Assembly: GCF_035994945.1 (NCBI RefSeq)
Contig: NZ_CP108677.1
Coordinates: 6,820,001 to 6,884,000 of the forward strand
Origin: Streptomyces sp. NBC_01216
GTDB taxonomy: Bacteria > Actinomycetota > Actinomycetes > Streptomycetales > Streptomycetaceae
DNA length: 64,000 nt
Direction of reading: 5' to 3'
A model generated the notes under the pieces. The model was given only the letters and a program-made list of their open reading frames with translations, ran no database searches and was not told the origin of the DNA. The stretch's first letter is position 1; each line of letters opens with the position of its first letter. Positions 16,430 through 26,411 of this stretch are shown in pieces. Position numbers and translations under genes: made by a program.

Positions 16430-19402
16430 ATGGCCGTCCGTACCGTCTCTGTGGCACTGACCGCAAATGTTGCGGCATTCCAGGCTCGGATGCGCGATGC
16501 CGCGCGTGTGGCCGGGCAGACGTCGAACCGCATCCGGGCCAGCATGCGTGATGCGGGCCGGTCGATGACGGCGATGGGTACCAACCAGCGCAGGTCGCTG
16601 GAGGCCGCCCGCACCGGGTCGCTCGCCCTCGTCGCCGCTTTCGGATTCGCCGTCTTCACCGCGGCAAAGTTCGAGAAGGCCATGAGTAACGTCGCTGCTG
16701 TCACGCAGGCGTCGGCCGGGGAGATGGCCCGGCTGCGGTCCGCAGCGCTGGAGGCTGGGCGCACGACCGCGTACAGCGCCAGCCAGGCCGCTGAGGCGGA
16801 ATTCGAGCTGGCCAAGGCCGGTATCTCGGTCGCGGACATCGCGGGCGGCGCCCTGAAGGGCTCCCTGTCGCTGGCCGCTGCCGCGCAGATTGACCTGTCC
16901 GAGGCGGCGGAGATCAGCGCGACGACGATGACGGTGTTCGGTCTGAAGGGCAAGGACGTCGGCCACGTCGCCGACGTCCTGGCCGCCGCGGCCAACAAGA
17001 GCGCCACGGACGTCCACCAGCTCGGCCTGTCGTTCAAGATGGCCGGTCTCGTCGCCGCTCAGACCGGCCTGTCGCTGGAGGACACGACCGGCACTCTCGC
17101 GCTCTTCGCCGCGCAGGGCATGAAGGGGTCCGATGCCGGTACCAGCCTGAAGGTGATGCTCCAGCGCCTCACCCCGAACTCCAAGGAGGCCCAGGCGACG
17201 ATGGACCAGCTGGGTCTGTCGGCCTACGACGCGACCGGCCAGTTCGTCGGCCTGCACGAGCTCGCCGGCCGGATGAAGGAAGCGTTCGCCGGCCTGACCC
17301 CCGAGGCCCGCAACTCGGCGATGGGCGTGATCTTCGGCAGTGACGCGGTGCGCGCCGCATCCATCCTCTACAAGTATGGCGAGGAGGGTGTGCGCCAGTA
17401 CACGGACGCCGTCAACGACCAGGGCTACGCCGCGGCCGTCGCTGCTGTGAAGATGGACAACTTGATCGGTGACCTCCAGCTGCTGAAATCGGCGCTGGAG
17501 TCCGCGCTGATCGAGTCCGGGTCGGCTGCGAACGCGGCGCTGCGCGACATGGTGCAGTGGGTCACCCGCCTGGTCAACATCTACAACGGCCTGCCGCCCG
17601 GCGTGCAGCGGGTCATCGGCGGTCTGACAGGTGTCGTCGGTGTCGTCGGTCTCGTCGGCGCATCCATGCTCCTGCTCCTGCCCCGGATCATGCTCGTGCG
17701 CCGCGAGATGACCGCCCTCGGGGTGACGGCCGCCTCCACCCGAGCCGCCCTGATGACGCTGGGCCGCCTCGGTCTGGTCGTCGGCTCGATCATGGCCGTC
17801 GGCTGGGCCATCGACACAGTCGCCGACCGGTTCCGGGCCGCGCCGGCGGACGTCACGAAGATGACCAACGCCGTCGTCGACTTCGCGCAGAAAGGCAAGG
17901 TGGCGGGGGAGCTGACCCGGAACTTCGGCCAGGATCTCGACGGATTCGGCGACGCTGTCGCGCGCATTGCGCATCCCGGAGTCCTGGACCGTATCGAGGA
18001 TTTCTTCGGCACATTCGACCCCGGCACGGATGTCGGCGGCCCCGGCCTGGACAAGGCCGTCGAGAAAGTGAAGGCGGTCGACGAGGCGCTTGCGCGGCTC
18101 GTGCAGTCCGGCAACGGAGAGCTGGCCGCCAACAGTTTCAAGAAGTTCGCGGCGGAGGCGGAGCGCGGCGGGACCTCGGCTGACAAGCTGCGCACGCTGA
18201 TGCCCCAGTACACCGAGGCTCTCGTCGGTGTCGACACCGAGGCGAAGTTGGCGGCCGGTTCCCAGGGCGACCTGGCCGATGCTGCTGCTGTGACCGCTGA
18301 TGAGATGGCCGATCAGCGCACGATGGCGGAGAAGCTGTCCGACGCCCTCGACTCGCTCAACGGTTCCTCGATCTCTGCGACGGAGGGTCAGATCGCTTTT
18401 GAGGCGAGCCTTGATGACCTGACGAAGACCGTGAAGGAGAACGGCCGGTCGCTGGACGTGTCCAAAGAGAAGGGGCGCGACGTTATGAGCGCGTTCCTCG
18501 ACGCCGCGAAGGCCGCCCAGAAGCACGCCGCGGCGGTCGCGGAGCAGAAGGGCTCCGTAGAGGCCGGCAGCAAGGCCCTCGGGGAGCACATCGCCGCGCT
18601 TCGCAAGACGATGAAGGCGGCGGGCTTCACCGACAAGCAGATCGACGAGCTGATCGGTACCTACGCCCGGCTCCCGGAGTCGAAAGCAACGGGCGTGGAT
18701 GCCCCGGGGGCGGTGGAGGCGCGTCGGCAGATCGACCACCTGCACAAGGCCGTGGCGGGTCTCCAGCCGGGCAAAACAATCACGATCAAGGCGCCGACCG
18801 GCGAGGCGATCCGGGCGTTGAAGGCCGCCGGTTACGCGGTGAAGACCATCCCGGGCAGCAAGGACGTGCGCATCACCGCCCCGACCGGGTCCGCTGTGGC
18901 GAACGCGCAGGCGCTGAAGCGGGAATTGGACCGCTTGAAGAGCAAAACGGTAACCGTCCACACCAGGTTCATCAGCAGTACGGGCGAGGTCCGGCAGCTC
19001 GGCAAGATGGGTCATTTGGCCGGGGGCGGCCAGGTGCGCCGGTACGCGGCGGGCGGCGGTGTCCGCGGATTCCCGTCCGGGGGCATGGTCCAGGGGCCGG
19101 GCTCCTCGACGAGTGACAGCATCCCGGCGATGCTCTCCAACGGCGAGTACGTGATCCGTGCCGCCGCTGTCCGAAAGTACGGCCTGGGGCTCCTCGACGG
19201 CCTCAACGCCATGAGCGCACCGTTGTCCGGCACCCGCTACACCCGGCCCACTCCGGCCCCTGCCGCACAGACGGGTCCGACGGAGGTGCGGGTGTTCGTC
19301 GGCGACCGGGAGATCCGCGACATCGTCCGCGTCGAGACCCGACCCCTGATCCGCGAGTCCGAGCAGCGGCAGGCGTACCGGGCGAAAGCGGGGCGACGGT
19401 GA
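16430..19402 (+). CDS. Tail tape measure protein
   Basis: The 990-residue protein is the longest phage gene here. Its N-terminal 350 residues resemble the TP901 tape-measure core, with KFEKAMSNVAAVTQAS and GLTPEARNSAMGVIFGSDAVRA. Hydrophobic segments lie at about 395-465 (GVVGVVGLVGASMLLLLP and GLVVGSIMAVGWA), as is usual for proteins ejected into the membrane. Long helices follow. The end has Gly-rich segments and SNGEYVIRAAAVRKYG, a motif common near tape-measure C-termini. It sets tail length and assists DNA passage. It overlaps the next gene by GTGA. Confidence 0.93.
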   Translation: MAVRTVSVALTANVAAFQARMRDAARVAGQTSNRIRASMRDAGRSMTAMGTNQRRSLEAARTGSLALVAAFGFAVFTAAKFEKAMSNVAAVTQASAGEMARLRSAALEAGRTTAYSASQAAEAEFELAKAGISVADIAGGALKGSLSLAAAAQIDLSEAAEISATTMTVFGLKGKDVGHVADVLAAAANKSATDVHQLGLSFKMAGLVAAQTGLSLEDTTGTLALFAAQGMKGSDAGTSLKVMLQRLTPNSKEAQATMDQLGLSAYDATGQFVGLHELAGRMKEAFAGLTPEARNSAMGVIFGSDAVRAASILYKYGEEGVRQYTDAVNDQGYAAAVAAVKMDNLIGDLQLLKSALESALIESGSAANAALRDMVQWVTRLVNIYNGLPPGVQRVIGGLTGVVGVVGLVGASMLLLLPRIMLVRREMTALGVTAASTRAALMTLGRLGLVVGSIMAVGWAIDTVADRFRAAPADVTKMTNAVVDFAQKGKVAGELTRNFGQDLDGFGDAVARIAHPGVLDRIEDFFGTFDPGTDVGGPGLDKAVEKVKAVDEALARLVQSGNGELAANSFKKFAAEAERGGTSADKLRTLMPQYTEALVGVDTEAKLAAGSQGDLADAAAVTADEMADQRTMAEKLSDALDSLNGSSISATEGQIAFEASLDDLTKTVKENGRSLDVSKEKGRDVMSAFLDAAKAAQKHAAAVAEQKGSVEAGSKALGEHIAALRKTMKAAGFTDKQIDELIGTYARLPESKATGVDAPGAVEARRQIDHLHKAVAGLQPGKTITIKAPTGEAIRALKAAGYAVKTIPGSKDVRITAPTGSAVANAQALKRELDRLKSKTVTVHTRFISSTGEVRQLGKMGHLAGGGQVRRYAAGGGVRGFPSGGMVQGPGSSTSDSIPAMLSNGEYVIRAAAVRKYGLGLLDGLNAMSAPLSGTRYTRPTPAPAAQTGPTEVRVFVGDREIRDIVRVETRPLIRESEQRQAYRAKAGRR

Positions 19403-20871
19403 CAATCTCCTACAGCGGCATCGGCGCAGTCGCGGAGGCGACGTCGTCGATCACGCCCGCACTGCCCGGCAGCGCGGCGGCCGGTGAGCTCGCCGTACTC
19501 CAGGTCGTCTCCGCGCACACGGACGCCTCCATTCCGTCCGCACCGTCGGGGTGGACGCTGGCCGGGACGCTCTCGGGCGGCGGCGGTACCTACGGCGCGG
19601 GGACCGGGCCGCGCCGGCTGACCTGGTACACCCGCGTACTGCTGGGCGGGGAGGCCGACCCCACTACCGCGCTGCCCGCCGGGGACGGTGACAGTGTGCT
19701 TGCGGGCCGGGTCGTCACGCTGGCCCGCAGTGCGGGCACGGGCTGGCGATGGGCGGTCACGTCCGGCGAGGACACGTCCTCGGGCACTGGATTCTCCGCC
19801 ACGGCAGCAACGGCGCTGACCTGGGCGCCCGGCGACTACGCGGTGGTGGGCTACGCCCTGCCGGTGTCGACCGCGGCCCTGTCCGCGGAGGCGGTGACAG
19901 CAGCGGGCGTCACGTTCGGCACGATCACCGAGCGGGCGGACGACGCTGTCACCACCGGCCACGATGCCCGCCTGGGCATCGCGACCGGCAGCGTGTCCTC
20001 GGGCACCGCGACCACCGCGCCGACCGTGGCCGCGACACTCAGCACCGCCGCGACCGGCACGGCGGGCGTGCTGCGTGTCCGCGAGGCATCCGCCGACCTC
20101 CAGGCCGCCGCACAGAGTGTTTTCCCGCCCCGGAATCTGGTGTCTGCTACCGGACTGGCGGCAGAGGACATCACCACCGTCACCATGTACCGGCAGGTCG
20201 GCTCCGCCCGCGACGCGGTACGCGCCACCTCAGACATCGACGTGACCGGCAGCGACGTCCTCCTGCGTGTCGACGGCGAGCAGCCGTTCGGAGTGCCCGT
20301 CACCTACGTGGCCGTCCTGACCGACGTCACCGGCGCCCGCTGGGAGGTGACATCGGACCCGCTGACGTCGACAGTGTCCAGCGACGTCCTCAGCGACGCC
20401 ATCACCGGCACCGGCGCGGCCGTGCGGATCCTCGCCGGCCTCGCCAGGAAACGTGACCGCGCCGCGGCCGTCCTCAACGCCGGCGGGCGGCTCGTCGTCG
20501 TCTCCAAGGCCCGGTCGACGGCCACCTCCACCATCACCGTGGAGACCGCCACCGACGGGGCTGGTGACGACCTCGACGCCGTCCTCCAGGGCGCTACCGA
20601 GGGTGTGCTGCTCCTGCGTCACCGCACCCAGCTCACCCGCCTGGACGGCCACTACGCCATTCCGGCCGACGAGGAAGACCCCGACTGGTACGGCCCACAC
20701 CGCCGCTGGACGCTCGACGCCATCGAAACCGAGCCCTGGCCTGACGTCCTGGAGGCCGCGGGCTACACGCTTCAGGACATCGCCGACAACTTCACCTCGC
20801 TTCAGGATGTGGCCGACGCATTCAGCCCCGGCACGCTCCTCGACATCGCCCTCCACGATTTCGGGGAGTGA
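19399..20871 (+). CDS. Minor tail / distal tail-type protein
   Basis: The gene encodes 490 residues from a GTG overlapping the tape-measure stop. The first 235 residues are beta-rich and full of Thr, Ala, Gly and Ser, like a jelly-roll or receptor-region domain. The middle (about 245-350) has fibronectin-like strands (GVPVTYVAVLTD). The C-terminal 130 residues are mixed, with RRWTLDAIETEPWPDVL, a segment seen in actinophage proteins next to tape measure genes. The assignment as distal tail or baseplate part rests on position. Confidence 0.65.
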   Translation: MTISYSGIGAVAEATSSITPALPGSAAAGELAVLQVVSAHTDASIPSAPSGWTLAGTLSGGGGTYGAGTGPRRLTWYTRVLLGGEADPTTALPAGDGDSVLAGRVVTLARSAGTGWRWAVTSGEDTSSGTGFSATAATALTWAPGDYAVVGYALPVSTAALSAEAVTAAGVTFGTITERADDAVTTGHDARLGIATGSVSSGTATTAPTVAATLSTAATGTAGVLRVREASADLQAAAQSVFPPRNLVSATGLAAEDITTVTMYRQVGSARDAVRATSDIDVTGSDVLLRVDGEQPFGVPVTYVAVLTDVTGARWEVTSDPLTSTVSSDVLSDAITGTGAAVRILAGLARKRDRAAAVLNAGGRLVVVSKARSTATSTITVETATDGAGDDLDAVLQGATEGVLLLRHRTQLTRLDGHYAIPADEEDPDWYGPHRRWTLDAIETEPWPDVLEAAGYTLQDIADNFTSLQDVADAFSPGTLLDIALHDFGE

Positions 20872-20874
20872 CCC

Positions 20875-21954
20875 ATGCTCGACATGTCCGACCGCGCCCA
20901 GGCGGTCGTCCAGCGCTCCCACACGATGCACATCCGCGCGGAGGCGTGGCTCGGCGGCCGGCTCCTGGCCGACTCCATCCCCATCGCCGACGGCACCGAG
21001 ACCCGCGACCGGTCCCTCGCCGTGCCCGAGCGGATCACGCTCACCGTGCCGCGCACCGACCGCGGCACCCGCTGGGACCCCATCGAGCCAGACGCGCCGC
21101 TCGCCGCCTACGGGCAGCAGCTGCGCATCGACTACGGCGTCGACACCGGCGGCCACACCGAGTGGATCAATCGCGGCTGGTTCCTGGTCAGCGAGGCAGA
21201 GACCGACGAGGAGACCGTCACCGTCACCGCCCTCGGCCTCCTCGCCCTCATCGACGAGGCGAAATTCACCGCCCCGTTCCAGCCCGCCTCCGGCGACACC
21301 CTCGCCAGCACGGTCCGCGCGCTCGTCGAACCCGCGCTGACCGTCCTCGTCGACAGCTCCCTCACCGACCGCGCCGTCCCCCTGGGCATGCAGTGGGACG
21401 ACGACCGCATCGCCGCCCTCCACGAAGTCCTCGGCGCTTGGCCCGCCGACGCCCGCGTCACCGAGGACGGCTACCTCCAGATCGAGCCCCTCACCGACAC
21501 CGGCACACCGCTCCTCGACCTCACCGACGGCGTCGGCGGCACCGTCGTCCACTGGCAGGGCACCGCCTCACGCGACGGCGCCTACAACGCCGTGGTCGCC
21601 GCCGGCGAGGACGCGGCCGGCAACCAAGTCCAAGGCGTCGCCTACGACCAGACAACCGGCAGCCCCCTGCGCTACGGCGGGCCTTTCAGCCCGCTGCCCG
21701 TCCCGTACCACATGTACTCGCCGCTGCTGCGCACCATCTCCCAATGCCGCACGGCCGCGGCCACCACCCTCACCCGCCTGCGCCGCACCGCGTCCCGCAG
21801 GCTCACCATCACGTGCGTCCCCCACCCCGGGCTCATGACCGGCGACGTCGTCACCGTCACCGGCGCGGGCCTCGTCAGCCAGCCGTGCGTCATCGAGTCC
21901 CTGTCCCTGCCGTACTCGCCCGGCGCGATGACCCTGACCGTGAGAGTGATCTGA
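20875..21954 (+). CDS. Minor tail protein, DUF5047-like baseplate hub
   Basis: This encodes 359 residues. It begins with a helix and HIRAEAWLGGRL, then alternates beta strands around GWFLVSEAETDEETVTVTALG. A helical insertion (TVRALVEPAL) and a C-terminal LMTGDVVTVTGAG barrel follow. This order is typical of tail-hub proteins of the gp27/DUF5047 sort in Streptomyces phages. It shares the TGATG junction with the next gene. The family name is an inference from overall pattern. Confidence 0.6.
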   Translation: MLDMSDRAQAVVQRSHTMHIRAEAWLGGRLLADSIPIADGTETRDRSLAVPERITLTVPRTDRGTRWDPIEPDAPLAAYGQQLRIDYGVDTGGHTEWINRGWFLVSEAETDEETVTVTALGLLALIDEAKFTAPFQPASGDTLASTVRALVEPALTVLVDSSLTDRAVPLGMQWDDDRIAALHEVLGAWPADARVTEDGYLQIEPLTDTGTPLLDLTDGVGGTVVHWQGTASRDGAYNAVVAAGEDAAGNQVQGVAYDQTTGSPLRYGGPFSPLPVPYHMYSPLLRTISQCRTAAATTLTRLRRTASRRLTITCVPHPGLMTGDVVTVTGAGLVSQPCVIESLSLPYSPGAMTLTVRVI

Positions 21955-22760
21955 TGGCCGACCTCGCCGACACCCGCGTCTCCCTTGCCGGCCTCGGAGC
22001 CCTCCAGGGCGTCGCCCTCACCGCCTCCGCGTCCGGCGCCTGCATCGCCCGCGTCGGCGGCATCGAAATCACCGCCCGCGTCGTCACCGGCCTGACCGTC
22101 GCGGCATCCGACCAGCTGCTCCTGCTGCGTCGTGGCCCCACCTACTGGGCCATCGCCAAGGCCCCGGCAGCACCGTCCAGCGCGCCGACACCACCTGCGG
22201 CCGGGTCCGGCCCGGACGGCGGCGATACCTCACCCGACCCCAAGCCGACCATCACGACCGGCAAACTTGTCTGTGCGCCGGTTGCGACCGCCACCTACCG
22301 AGACGGCGTCTGGCGCACCGACATCGGGCCCGTCAACAGCGCGGACACCTACCAGGGCCGCTACAGCGGCTCCAGTTACGGCCGGATGACGGGGTGCGCG
22401 TTCTACGGCTCCGCGCCGCGCACCCTGGCCGGCGCGACCGTCACCGGCGCCACCCTCCAGGTCCGCCGCCTGACAGCCGGCGACTACGCGGCCCGCACCG
22501 CCACCCTCCGCCTGGTCTCCCAGTCCACCCGCCCCTCCGGCGCCCCCACCCTCAACGAGACCACCAGCGGCCCCTCGCTCGCCGTCGGCGCCACGAACAA
22601 CAGCTTCGCGATCCCCACCTCCTGGGCGCAGGCAATGGTCGACAGCACCCGCGGGGGACTGGCCATCAGCATCTCCACCGACTCCCCGTACATCCGTCTC
22701 GCCGGCCGCGCCTCCTGGTCCGCCGCATGGACGCTCACGATCGCCTGGAGGCGAGGATGA
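21954..22760 (+). CDS. Minor tail protein, possible carbohydrate-binding domain
   Basis: The product has 268 residues, with its start overlapping the previous stop as TGATG. The first 65 residues form a small beta barrel (IEITARVVTGLTVAASDQLLLLRRG). A Pro/Gly/Ser linker follows (about 70-95). The remaining domain (about 100-268) has strands such as ATLQVRRLTAGDY and LRLVSQSTRP and ends in WSAAWTLTIAWRRG, resembling beta-sandwich binding modules on tail tips. The specific ligand is unknown. Confidence 0.55.
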   Translation: MADLADTRVSLAGLGALQGVALTASASGACIARVGGIEITARVVTGLTVAASDQLLLLRRGPTYWAIAKAPAAPSSAPTPPAAGSGPDGGDTSPDPKPTITTGKLVCAPVATATYRDGVWRTDIGPVNSADTYQGRYSGSSYGRMTGCAFYGSAPRTLAGATVTGATLQVRRLTAGDYAARTATLRLVSQSTRPSGAPTLNETTSGPSLAVGATNNSFAIPTSWAQAMVDSTRGGLAISISTDSPYIRLAGRASWSAAWTLTIAWRRG

Positions 22761-23257
22761 CTCAGCAGACCGCCAAGGGGATCACCTATCCCGAGTCCAC
22801 CGACCACGTGCGGACCTGGGAGCACTGGCAGCAGATGGCCGAGGACATCGACGGCCTCATCACCGTTGCCACGGGCGAGGCCGAGGACGCCACGACGACC
22901 ACCGTGACGAGCACCAGCTTCACCGACTCCTCCGGAGGCCCGTTCGCGGCGACGATCGTGGTACCCCCGTCAGGCACGGTGATCGTCAACATTCGCTCCA
23001 CACAGCGCAACAGCACCACCAACAACACCATCACGCACTTCTCCGCGTCCGGGTCCGTGTCCGGTTCGGTGTACGGCGCGTCCACCGTGGCCGCGCTCAT
23101 CGTGCGAGGCACCGACAACCTGTCCTTCAGCCTCTGCAAACGGCTCACCGGCCTGTCACCAGGCGAGACGCTGACCGTGACGATGCTCCACCGCGTCAAC
23201 ACCACGTCCACCGGCACGATGGACTACCGCCACATCCTCCTCGAAGGCACCCTCTGA
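22757..23257 (+). CDS. Minor tail protein, small beta-sandwich
   Basis: The gene yields 166 residues and overlaps the previous gene by ATGA. A helical N-terminus (ITYPESTDHVRTWEHWQQMAEDIDGLI) of the kind that anchors tail-tip proteins is followed by about 115 residues of beta-rich sequence (FAATIVVPPSGTVIVNIRS, LSFSLCKRLTGLSPGETLTVTML). It closes the tail module; the lysis genes follow after a small hairpin. Confidence 0.6.
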   Translation: MTQQTAKGITYPESTDHVRTWEHWQQMAEDIDGLITVATGEAEDATTTTVTSTSFTDSSGGPFAATIVVPPSGTVIVNIRSTQRNSTTNNTITHFSASGSVSGSVYGASTVAALIVRGTDNLSFSLCKRLTGLSPGETLTVTMLHRVNTTSTGTMDYRHILLEGTL

Positions 23258-23278
23258 CTGCTGCCACCCCACCCGTTC

Positions 23279-23303
23279 GCCCCGTGCCGCTCCGGTCCGG
23301 GGC
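23279..23303 (+). terminator. Weak hairpin between tail and lysis modules
   Basis: GCCCCG at 23,279-23,284 pairs with CGGGGC at 23,298-23,303 across a 13-base loop, using the same 6-base arms as the terminator at 15,076. Only CTGTCTC follows, with no T-run, so it would at most attenuate transcription or protect an mRNA end. Confidence 0.35.
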
Positions 23304-23325
23304 TGTCTCATGTCTGGAGCACCGC

Positions 23326-24290
<965 letters not shown>

Positions 24291-24294
<4 letters not shown>

Positions 24295-24518
24295 CCGATG
24301 CCACCAAGCGCACCGTACGCACCGTCGTGCAGACCGCCGTCGGCATCGCCGTGGTGCTGCCTGCGATCGTCGACGCCTCGGGCATCCCCGCGTCCCTGCC
24401 ATGGGTCGCCGGAGCGCTCGCCGTCGCTGGCGCCCTGACACGGGTCATGGCTGTGCCCGCCGTGCAGCGGCTCCTGCCCGGCTGGCTGCTCACTGAGGGT
24501 GCGCAGGACCGCGAGTGA
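24291..24518 (+). CDS. Holin-type small membrane protein
   Basis: This encodes 75 residues and is coupled to the endolysin gene by ATGA. There are two hydrophobic stretches (about 12-30 and 34-52), a basic N-terminus and a charged C-terminal end, the usual build of actinophage holins. It would form the membrane lesions that free the endolysin. The call depends on size, topology and position. Confidence 0.78.
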
Positions 24519-24823
24519 GTACGCCGCCGTCGGACCCGGGCGTCTATATCAGCCCGGCGCAGACCTACCAGGAGGTGAGGGGCCTGTCGCAGGCCGTCGG
24601 TCGTATCGAGGGCAAGTTGGACCAGGCCCTCAGGGAGAACGCCGACCTGCGCGGCGATGTCCAGGACCACGAGGACAGACTCCGCACGCTCGAGGCCGCT
24701 CCCAAGACGACGGATCTCGCGCCCCGGGTCCAGGAAGTGGAGAGACTGGTCTGGCGGGCTGCCGGTGCTGCCGGGGTGGTAGGCGCCGCGGCTGGCATCT
24801 TCGTGCCGCTCCTGTTCCGCTGA
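24515..24823 (+). CDS. Second lysis-module membrane protein with coiled coil
   Basis: The 102-residue protein overlaps the holin gene by GTGA. A helical coiled coil lies at about 20-70 (VGRIEGKLDQALRENADLRGDVQDHEDRLRTL, read in part), followed by one transmembrane helix at the very C-terminus (AAGAAGVVGAAAGIFVPLLF). Proteins of this type often follow holins in Streptomyces phages and may be a second holin or an antiholin. Which of these it is cannot be read from sequence. Confidence 0.65.
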   Translation: MSTPPSDPGVYISPAQTYQEVRGLSQAVGRIEGKLDQALRENADLRGDVQDHEDRLRTLEAAPKTTDLAPRVQEVERLVWRAAGAAGVVGAAAGIFVPLLFR

Positions 24824-24830
24824 GCTGCTG

Positions 24831-24861
24831 CGCCCCCTCTCGCCTGCGGGCGGAGGGGGCG
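24831..24861. terminator. Strong hairpin terminator between converging operons
   Basis: CGCCCCCTC at 24,831-24,839 and GAGGGGGCG at 24,853-24,861 form a perfect 9-base stem with a 13-base loop. It lies between the end of the late operon and the end of the reverse-strand regulatory operon, so it can serve both directions. Confidence 0.8.
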
Positions 24862-24872
24862 GTTTCGTTGTG

Positions 24873-25601
24873 TCAGGTGTTGGGCAGGATGCGGTTGATC
24901 GTGCTGCGAGACGCACCCGTCGTCTGTTGCACCTCGGTGCGGGTCAGCTCGGCCTCCCCGACCGCCCACGTGATCAGCGGGTCCCGCAGGTCCCGAACCG
25001 ATGCCCACCCGGCCAGCAGATCCCGAGCCACCGCCCGCGCCAGGCTCTCACCCGGCATCCCGCCCAGGCCCGGCAGCTCCCACGCGGGATGGATCGGCCG
25101 CGCGGCCGGGGCCGGAGCGAACGCAAGGGACTTCCGCAGGCCCTCACCGATCTGCCGCTCATGCCGGGCGACGACGAGCCGGGCGAGGGGCGCCATGCCG
25201 TAGTCGCTGCCTGGGTCAGCCTGGTCGCACTCCTGCGAGGTAGCCATGGCGCGCAGGGTCGGCGCGTCGACCTCCCCCAGCGGGGCGCCATGGCGCTCGG
25301 CGTCGTCCGCCTCGGCGAGCAGGCGCCCGGCGGTGTCGAGGTGGCCGCGCAGCCGCCGCACCACGGCGAGGTACCGCAGCGTCCTCGTCCACGGCTCGAT
25401 CGCCTCGGCCTCCGCAGCGCCCCGCTCCTCGGCCGCCAGCGTCCCGCCGACTTCGAGCGTGCACACGGCGACCGGCTGGAGACCGTCCATCAGGTCCAGG
25501 CGGACGCCGTGCGCCTGCCAGGAGTCCTCCGGCCAGGTCTGGGTGCCGACGGTGCGGATGACGTACACGCCCGTGTCGCGCGCTTCGGTCGTGATCTCCA
25601 C
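24873..25601 (-). CDS. Unknown phage protein with C-terminal helix-turn-helix
   Basis: The 242-residue product starts at GTG 25601, with AAGGAGA upstream. The first 70 residues are beta-rich. Long charged helices follow (about 70-190). The last 35 residues, with ELTRTEVQQTTGASRSTINRIL, read as a helix-turn-helix that could bind DNA. It is second in a two-gene operon behind an excisionase-like gene and may act with it in lysogeny control. No known family was recognised. Confidence 0.55.
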   Translation of the reverse strand: MEITTEARDTGVYVIRTVGTQTWPEDSWQAHGVRLDLMDGLQPVAVCTLEVGGTLAAEERGAAEAEAIEPWTRTLRYLAVVRRLRGHLDTAGRLLAEADDAERHGAPLGEVDAPTLRAMATSQECDQADPGSDYGMAPLARLVVARHERQIGEGLRKSLAFAPAPAARPIHPAWELPGLGGMPGESLARAVARDLLAGWASVRDLRDPLITWAVGEAELTRTEVQQTTGASRSTINRILPNT

Positions 25602-25633
25602 GGTGGGGTCTCCTTGCTGGGTGTGGGCGGCGG

Positions 25634-26188
25634 TCAGGCGGCGAGCTGGGTGCGGATCTGGGCGGCGAGGTCGAGGACGTCGTCGACCGAGACGAGCGGG
25701 TGCCCGCCGTGGTAGCTGGTGCGCAGCCGGCCGCCCTCGCGGGCCTGCGGGTCGCCGTCCCAGTCGGCGTCATACTGGTCGCAGATGACGATGGTGGTGG
25801 TGAGGAAGACGTTGACGGCGTGCGCGCGGTCCCCTGCGTCGGGGATGGTCGCGAGCTTGTTCGCGAGGAGCGCGACCCAGTAGTCGATGCTGATGATGCG
25901 GGCGCCGGTGCGGCGGTCGGTGCGGGTCTTGATCCTCGGTGTGATGGTCCGCGGCTCGCCGTAGCCGGGGGTGGTGATGGTGGCGGTGAGGTCGAGGCCC
26001 TGGCCGGCCAGTGCCTTCCGGGACGTGGCGGTCCGCATGGCGCCGATGGCGATGCGGCGGGCGAGGGAGGCGGTGTCGATGATCCACCGGCCGGCGGTCT
26101 TGGTGGCGGAGATGACGCCGCGTCGACACCAGGCGCGGATGGTGTCGACGGTGACGCGGGCCTGGGTGGCTGCGGTAGCGGTGTTCAT
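25634..26188 (-). CDS. Excisionase/MerR-type HTH DNA-binding protein
   Basis: The product has 184 residues. The N-terminus (about 8-45) has the winged-helix pattern of excisionase-like HTH_17 proteins: ARVTVDTIRAWCRRGVIS, then KTAGRWIID. The other 140 residues are mixed and not recognised, with ISIDYWVALLANKLATIPDAGDRAHAVNVFL in the middle. GAGGGGGAT lies upstream of the ATG. Its promoter carries two GTATC-N4-GATAC repeats, one filling the whole -35/-10 spacer, so control by a dedicated repressor, perhaps itself, is likely. It probably governs prophage transcription. Confidence 0.6.
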   Translation of the reverse strand: MNTATAATQARVTVDTIRAWCRRGVISATKTAGRWIIDTASLARRIAIGAMRTATSRKALAGQGLDLTATITTPGYGEPRTITPRIKTRTDRRTGARIISIDYWVALLANKLATIPDAGDRAHAVNVFLTTTIVICDQYDADWDGDPQAREGGRLRTSYHGGHPLVSVDDVLDLAAQIRTQLAA

Positions 26189-26203
26189 CAGATCCCCCTC
26201 GCT

Positions 26204-26248
26204 GTATCGAGTGATACGACTCTAATGTATCGATCGATACATTCGCAA
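26204..26248 (-). promoter_or_regulatory. Promoter with palindromic operator in the spacer
   Basis: Read on the minus strand, TTGCGA (26,243-26,248) is a -35 box and TAGAGT (26,219-26,224) a good Streptomyces -10 box. The 18 bases between them (26,225-26,242) are a perfect palindrome, ATGTATCGATCGATACAT. A second, shorter copy of the same pattern, GTATC-N4-GATAC, lies at 26,204-26,217 just downstream. A dimer bound in the spacer would block RNA polymerase. The boxes and repeats are seen; the role is inferred. Confidence 0.75.
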
Positions 26249-26399
26249 GGGTGGAGTTCAGCCCTACCCAGGGCCTTGCCCGCCGAACGCCATATGTCTA
26301 CGGCTCATTCGCACACCCCTGGCGCCACACCGCACGACAGGTGCACGCTGTTGGGAGGGCCAAGGCGCGCCCGCGACTCGCGCACCCTGCATAGGCCCT

Positions 26400-26405
26400 T
26401 AGGCT
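26400..26405 (+). promoter_or_regulatory. Possible -10 box for a leaderless transcript
   Basis: TAGGCT ends 6 bases before the ATG at 26,412 and no ribosome-binding site is present, a layout typical of leaderless Streptomyces messages. No good -35 box was seen. Confidence 0.4.
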
Positions 26406-26411
26406 CAACGG

